Source of the DNA: CAYPUG01 sp964413905
Lineage (GTDB): Bacteria > Chloroflexota > Anaerolineae > JAADDB01
Direction of reading: 5' to 3'
Assembly (NCBI GenBank): GCA_964413905.1
Contig: CAYPUG010000098.1
Location: 1-10,120, forward strand
Length of the DNA stretch: 10,120 nucleotides
The notes beneath the pieces were generated by a model. It saw only the letters and a list, made by a program, of their open reading frames with translations. It searched no databases and had not been told where the DNA came from. Both the position numbers and the translations under genes were made by a program. Numbering within the stretch: the stretch's first letter is position 1; each line of letters opens with the position of its first letter. Shown here in pieces: positions 7,183-10,120 of this stretch.

Positions 7183-9814
7183 CAAATGGGGAGACGACGA
7201 CACGGAATCCGACGTACCTGAGCCTGAGGTCGGGGTTGATCCTGTTGCGGACCGAGCAACGCACGAGCCAGTGACCGTAGAACGAGCCCCCGCGCAGCAC
7301 GCGGACGCCACGCCCCTTCAGGTCTTCCCTCCCATCTCCTGGATCATAGGGATACTCCTTGCTCAAACTCCGCGTCCACTCCCACACGTTGCCGCCCATC
7401 TCCTCTACACCGTAGGGGCTCGCGCCGCCGGGAAAGCAGCCCACTGCGCTGGTGGCGCCGATGCCTGTGTCATCGTAGTTGGCGCGGTTGGGGTCGGGAT
7501 CGTCGCCCCAGGGATACACGCGGTCAGGAATAGGGTTAAAGGTTAAAAGTTCAAAGTTAAAAGCAGAAGGGTCGGTGGGGTTGTAAGGGTGGGCGGGGAT
7601 CTGGAGGCCGCCGCGGGCGGCTTTTTCCCACTCGGCCTCGCTGGGCAACGTCACGTGGTAGCGGCCTTCGGCCAAGCCGCCCCAAAAGTCCTGCTCCACC
7701 TCGGTTTGGCTCTGGCGCAAACGTTCCCTCGCTATCTCCTTCAAACACCCGTCCAGCCAGCGGGCATAAGCCAGCGCATCGTACCAGGTGACCCTCACAA
7801 CAGGATGATTGTCGATGCCGCGCAGACTATCGGGATCGCTTGGCTCATACCCGCTCTTCTCCACAAACGCCCGAAACTGGGCCACGGTGACGGGGAAGCG
7901 GGCGATATAGTAGGCAGGAAGATGGAGGCGATGTTGAGGCTGTTCGTCGTCATCAGCCCTGGAATCCTTCTGGGGGTCGCTGCCCATGATGAATTCGCCT
8001 GCAGGTATGGGCACGAAGCCCAGCAGGGGCTCGCGGGGGAGGTGCCAGTGTTCGGGGTCGAAGCGCGGGTCGCCCAGTTTGGCCAGGGCCGTTCCTGCGC
8101 CGGCGCGCACGCGTGGCTCCTCCGCTTCATTGCGCATTACGGTCAGCAGTCGTTCTCGCAGGGCCTCGTGCAGGGGCCCCCGGGTGTCTTCTTCCCTCTT
8201 CGCTATTTCGCTGACCGCGAAATCTATTCGCGCTGTATCCCCACTGAGCAACTCCGCCAATATATCTTCTGCACCTTCCAATGCAACGGCAGACATGGCC
8301 TCCTCCACGCTGCCGGCCAGCCGCAGGTAGATTTCCATCTCCTTCCGCCCCAAGCCTTCAAAGTGGGTCCCTGAGACTTCCTTGTCCTCCGGGTAGAGCA
8401 ACATCCTCTCCAGCAAGAAATACCTTTGCCGCTGCTGCAGGTAAGGGCCCAACAGCCCCCCAATCTTCTCCTCAGGTTCAGAGACACGCCCCTCCTTGTG
8501 CAGCCCGCGCACAATCTCCTCCTCACCAGTTGGACGCTTTCTGTATTCTTGCTCCAGAGATTGCACGAGGGTGGGCCGCTGGCGCCACTGGCGGTACAGT
8601 TCGGGCCACTGGGCCTGAATGAGCACCGTTTTCATCAGGAGAGGCTCCTGAATGGGCAGATCTTCCGCCCGCGCAATGCTCCGCAACAGGCGAAAGATGT
8701 TGAGCACACGCTTTACCTGACGGGGATTGGGGAACACACCGCGCGCTAGCACGGCCTTTGCCACCGTGTCGATGTCCTTCTTCTCATCCAGTTGCTCGAC
8801 GAATTCCTCAAGGTCTTCCACAACCAGGGGCGGCAGATAGAAGGGAATCTGCACCAACCGCTGCAGGTAGGCCTCGCCCGTAATGGGAAGTTCGGTCTCA
8901 CGCTGCCCTTGCCCTCCACTCGCGCACGATTGACGCAGTAACGCCCCATAGTGAGCCTCCACGCCCCGGGCAATCACCTCCTTGTCCATGCCCAGGATAA
9001 ACACCGTGCCCCTCACCTCGAGGAAGAGTTTGATCGCCTCCAGGATCTGGATGGCCTTCTCGGGCAGGCAGCGATCCAGGTCATCCACGAAAACGATCAG
9101 GCGTCGCTTTTCCTCGTCGCCTCCCAGGGCCATGGCCAGTACACGCTCGAACTCCCGTTCGAACTGCTCGATGGAAGCGACCTGCTCCAACCGATACCTG
9201 TGCACCTCCCGACGCACGGCTCGCGCCACTTGGCCGAGTTCCTTCCGCGTCTCCTTATCCGCGCCCAGCAACGTCATCACCCGCCGAATAAGTTCGCCTC
9301 CAGGCACAAAGGCCGCGGCCACATCCACCAGTACGTCTCCCGCGCCCGCCATCGCCCGCCATAAATCCACGGTGACCTTGCCCAGTTCCTCCCACTCCAC
9401 AGGGCCGTAGAGACGTTCTTCCAAGCGCTCCAGTTCTTGAACCACTCGCTTCTCATCATCACTCATCCGTTCATATGAGTGAGGGACATCGCCCGCGGCG
9501 CGCGCCGCTTGACGTGGATGCAGGGCTTCCAGCACGCGCAGGATGAACGCCCGCCACAGGGCATCTTCCCGCTCGTACTTCCAGGCGGTAAACCACACGG
9601 TTCGCACCTCTTGAGGATCACTTTGTCCCTCGATGTCCTTCTGCAACTGACGCATTAGGCTCGTCTTCCCTGTGCCCCATGGGCCGAAGATACCCACGGT
9701 GAGCGGTGTTTCCGCAGTCAACAGAATCTCCACCAGCGCAGGGCGGAAACGATGGAATTTAAGGAAATCCTTTGTAGTCCAGTAATCACTTACGTATCCC
9801 GACAGGGAAGCCAT
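7169..9814 (-). CDS. KAP-type P-loop NTPase fused to C-terminal FGE-sulfatase/C-type-lectin-like domain
   Basis: This is an 881-residue multidomain protein. The ATG at 9814 has GGGAGG (9822-9827) upstream with a 7-nt gap; the TTG at 9832 is in frame but lies before that site. Residues 44-52 are the Walker A GPWGTGKTS. VWFTAWKYE (73-81) is the KAP signature, and LIVFVDDLDRCLPEKA (239-254) is Walker B. NPRQVKRVLNIF (363-374) resembles the family's post-ATPase arginine region. A moderately hydrophobic stretch at about 155-180 occupies the place of the KAP membrane insertion but is not clearly transmembrane. A helical, HEAT-like part (about 515-590) leads to an FGE-sulfatase domain (about 599-874): PAGEFIMGS, PVTVAQFRAF, LPSEAEWEKAARGG, YPWGDD, GGNVWEWT, RVLRGGS, VGFRVV. 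The two catalytic Cys of true FGE are absent, so a binding role is more likely than an enzyme. The last 30 residues resemble a DGR variable region. Its real function is unknown; a conflict or signalling sensor is an inference. Confidence 0.9.
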   Translation of the reverse strand: MASLSGYVSDYWTTKDFLKFHRFRPALVEILLTAETPLTVGIFGPWGTGKTSLMRQLQKDIEGQSDPQEVRTVWFTAWKYEREDALWRAFILRVLEALHPRQAARAAGDVPHSYERMSDDEKRVVQELERLEERLYGPVEWEELGKVTVDLWRAMAGAGDVLVDVAAAFVPGGELIRRVMTLLGADKETRKELGQVARAVRREVHRYRLEQVASIEQFEREFERVLAMALGGDEEKRRLIVFVDDLDRCLPEKAIQILEAIKLFLEVRGTVFILGMDKEVIARGVEAHYGALLRQSCASGGQGQRETELPITGEAYLQRLVQIPFYLPPLVVEDLEEFVEQLDEKKDIDTVAKAVLARGVFPNPRQVKRVLNIFRLLRSIARAEDLPIQEPLLMKTVLIQAQWPELYRQWRQRPTLVQSLEQEYRKRPTGEEEIVRGLHKEGRVSEPEEKIGGLLGPYLQQRQRYFLLERMLLYPEDKEVSGTHFEGLGRKEMEIYLRLAGSVEEAMSAVALEGAEDILAELLSGDTARIDFAVSEIAKREEDTRGPLHEALRERLLTVMRNEAEEPRVRAGAGTALAKLGDPRFDPEHWHLPREPLLGFVPIPAGEFIMGSDPQKDSRADDDEQPQHRLHLPAYYIARFPVTVAQFRAFVEKSGYEPSDPDSLRGIDNHPVVRVTWYDALAYARWLDGCLKEIARERLRQSQTEVEQDFWGGLAEGRYHVTLPSEAEWEKAARGGLQIPAHPYNPTDPSAFNFELLTFNPIPDRVYPWGDDPDPNRANYDDTGIGATSAVGCFPGGASPYGVEEMGGNVWEWTRSLSKEYPYDPGDGREDLKGRGVRVLRGGSFYGHWLVRCSVRNRINPDLRLRYVGFRVVVSPFATEY
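7214..7282 (-). other. Candidate DGR-type variable region in the FGE domain
   Basis: These 23 codons lie between RVLRGGS and VGFRVV. In DGR target proteins this stretch carries asparagine (AAC) codons in the template that become variable in the target. Here the aligned positions hold Phe, Tyr, His, Leu, Val, Ile, Leu, Leu and Tyr, encoded TTC, TAC, CAC, CTC, GTC, ATC, CTC, CTC and TAC, all reachable from AAC by changes at A only. Two AAC and three AGG codons are still present. No template repeat or reverse transcriptase is in the window, so this remains a candidate. Confidence 0.4.
7535..7562. repeat. Four heptamer repeats inside the FGE coding sequence
   Basis: On the + strand GTTAAAG, GTTAAAA, GTTCAAA and GTTAAAA follow one another without spacing (7535, 7542, 7549, 7556). 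The AT-rich tract encodes the FNFELLTFNP part of an extra loop of about 30 residues between AARGG and YPWGD of the FGE domain. The surroundings are GC-rich. Confidence 0.8.
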
Positions 9815-9821
9815 AGGTGTG

Positions 9822-9827
9822 TCCTCC
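9822..9827 (-). promoter_or_regulatory. Ribosome binding site of the NTPase-FGE gene
   Basis: On the minus strand GGGAGG precedes the ATG at 9814 by 7 nt. It supports that start over the in-frame TTG at 9832. Confidence 0.75.
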
Positions 9828-9840
9828 CTCAACTTCGGTT

Positions 9841-9870
9841 TTTATCCAATGCCGAAGGGTGCCGAATCAA
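9841..9870 (-). promoter_or_regulatory. Possible promoter of the NTPase-FGE gene
   Basis: On the minus strand TTGATT (complement of 9865-9870) and GATAAA (complement of 9841-9846) are 18 bp apart. They would give a leader of about 20 nt before the ATG at 9814. The -35-like box lies inside the left arm of repeat copy 2. Both boxes are imperfect, so this is tentative. Confidence 0.3.
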
Positions 9871-9982
9871 TTTGCCTGCTCAACAGGAATCGTCCCTACG
9901 GGACGAAAACCTCGTCGGGCGGTCGACCACGCCACGCCCCGCAGGGGCGTCCCCCGTTCAGCGGGCAAATTTATTTGGCCGC
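9858..9982 (+). repeat. Structured palindromic repeat, copy 2 (125 bp)
   Basis: This second full-length copy has the same length and orientation as copy 1. It carries hairpins TCGTCCC-TAC-GGGACGA (9890-9906) and ACGCCCC-GCA-GGGGCGT (9934-9950). The left end GCCGAATCAATTTGCC pairs imperfectly with the right end GGGCAAATTTATTTGGCC. Both internal hairpins differ from copy 1 at the outermost pair, with pairing kept. It lies just upstream of the minus-strand gene. Confidence 0.85.
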
Positions 9983-10120
9983 GGGGTTTCTCACATTGGC
10001 TGTATGTCTCATTCGCCCCTTTCGCCGCCGAATGAATTCGCCTGCTCAACAGGTGTCGTCCCTTCGGGACGAAAACCCGGCCCCTCGGCCGTCTCCCCAC
10101 CGCCATCCGCTAACTGCTAA
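9983..10120. other. Non-coding right end of the window
   Basis: Apart from the partial repeat copy 3, I see nothing else here. The short open frames in this stretch translate repeat arms (for example NEFACSTGV) and are not genes. The last bases, CTAACTGCTAA, look like filler sequence. Confidence 0.6.
10024..10092 (+). repeat. Structured palindromic repeat, copy 3 (5' part only)
   Basis: The left end GCCGCCGAATGAATTCGCC and the first hairpin TCGTCCC-TTC-GGGACGA (10056-10072) are intact. Similarity to copy 1 runs to about CTCGGCCGTC and then stops, so the second hairpin and right arm are missing although 28 bases of window remain. It follows copy 2 after 41 bp in the same orientation. Confidence 0.78.

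Noticed and set aside
7022..7546. Plus-strand open frame opposite the FGE domain
   Set aside because: It is antisense to a clearly conserved protein domain and crosses the terminator; it has no family signature.
7169..9814. True sulfatase-activating FGE or ergothioneine-type EgtB enzyme
   Set aside because: The FGE catalytic cysteines are absent, no iron-binding EgtB-type His motif is evident in the N-terminal part, and no sulfatase gene is nearby.
9830..9832. TTG at 9832 as the start of the NTPase-FGE gene
   Set aside because: The GGGAGG ribosome site lies downstream of it and is well placed for the ATG at 9814.
9858..10092. CRISPR-like array from the two neighbouring repeat copies
   Set aside because: The units are about 125 bp with internal hairpins, only one and a half copies are adjacent, and the spacing and size do not fit a CRISPR array.
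9752..10120. Plus-strand open frames over the repeats at the right end, with recurring SPVQRAN and NEFACST segments
   Set aside because: They are translations of the repeat arms in an open frame. Their similarity to each other follows from the DNA repeat, and no ribosome site or protein family is recognisable.

Overview
The window has two parts: a block of heme-biosynthesis genes on the + strand (1-6189), and an accessory segment (about 6190-10120) made of a small toxin-antitoxin pair, one large minus-strand gene and several structured repeats. The sequence is GC-rich with good Shine-Dalgarno sites. The palindromic repeat family, the heptamer and CAGTGG filler repeats, the DUF433/DUF5615 pair and the NTPase-FGE fusion together suggest a Chloroflexota (Anaerolineae-like) genome. 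That assignment is an inference from gene style, because the window carries no phylogenetic marker.

Heme block: hemA (5' end cut by the window), hemL, hemE, hemH and hemY run head to tail with gaps of 20 bp, an 8-bp overlap, 25 bp and 84 bp, so they look like one operon. HemA and HemL make 5-aminolevulinate from glutamyl-tRNA. HemE makes coproporphyrinogen III. HemH and the oxygen-dependent oxidase HemY finish the tetrapyrrole. The hemE-hemH-hemY order and the Tyr of the N-terminal SYG motif in HemH resemble the Bacillus-type (coproporphyrin-dependent) pathway, so HemH and HemY may be CpfC and CgoX. hemB, hemC, hemD and the final decarboxylase are not in the window. The run of ten Ns inside hemL is probably a false assembly gap: the same 5 bases lie on both sides, and merging them restores a normal HemL.

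Accessory part: after hemY comes a 125-bp structured repeat, then a promoter and an overlapping DUF433 antitoxin / DUF5615 PIN-like toxin pair on the + strand. A convergent minus-strand gene (7169-9814) encodes an 881-residue protein with an N-terminal KAP-type P-loop NTPase, a helical middle and a C-terminal FGE-sulfatase (formylglycine-generating-enzyme/C-type-lectin-like) domain. A strong intrinsic terminator lies just beyond its stop codon. Upstream of it are a second full copy and a partial third copy of the 125-bp repeat, all three in the same orientation.

The most interesting signal is the C-terminus of the NTPase-FGE protein. It lacks the catalytic cysteines of true FGE. Its last 30 or so residues line up with the variable region of diversity-generating-retroelement (DGR) target proteins, with substitutions concentrated at codons that could derive from AAC by changes at A only. 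No reverse transcriptase or template repeat is in the window, so this is a testable hypothesis: a hypervariable sensor domain fused to a KAP NTPase. The second notable signal is the 125-bp repeat, whose two internal hairpins show compensatory base changes between copies.
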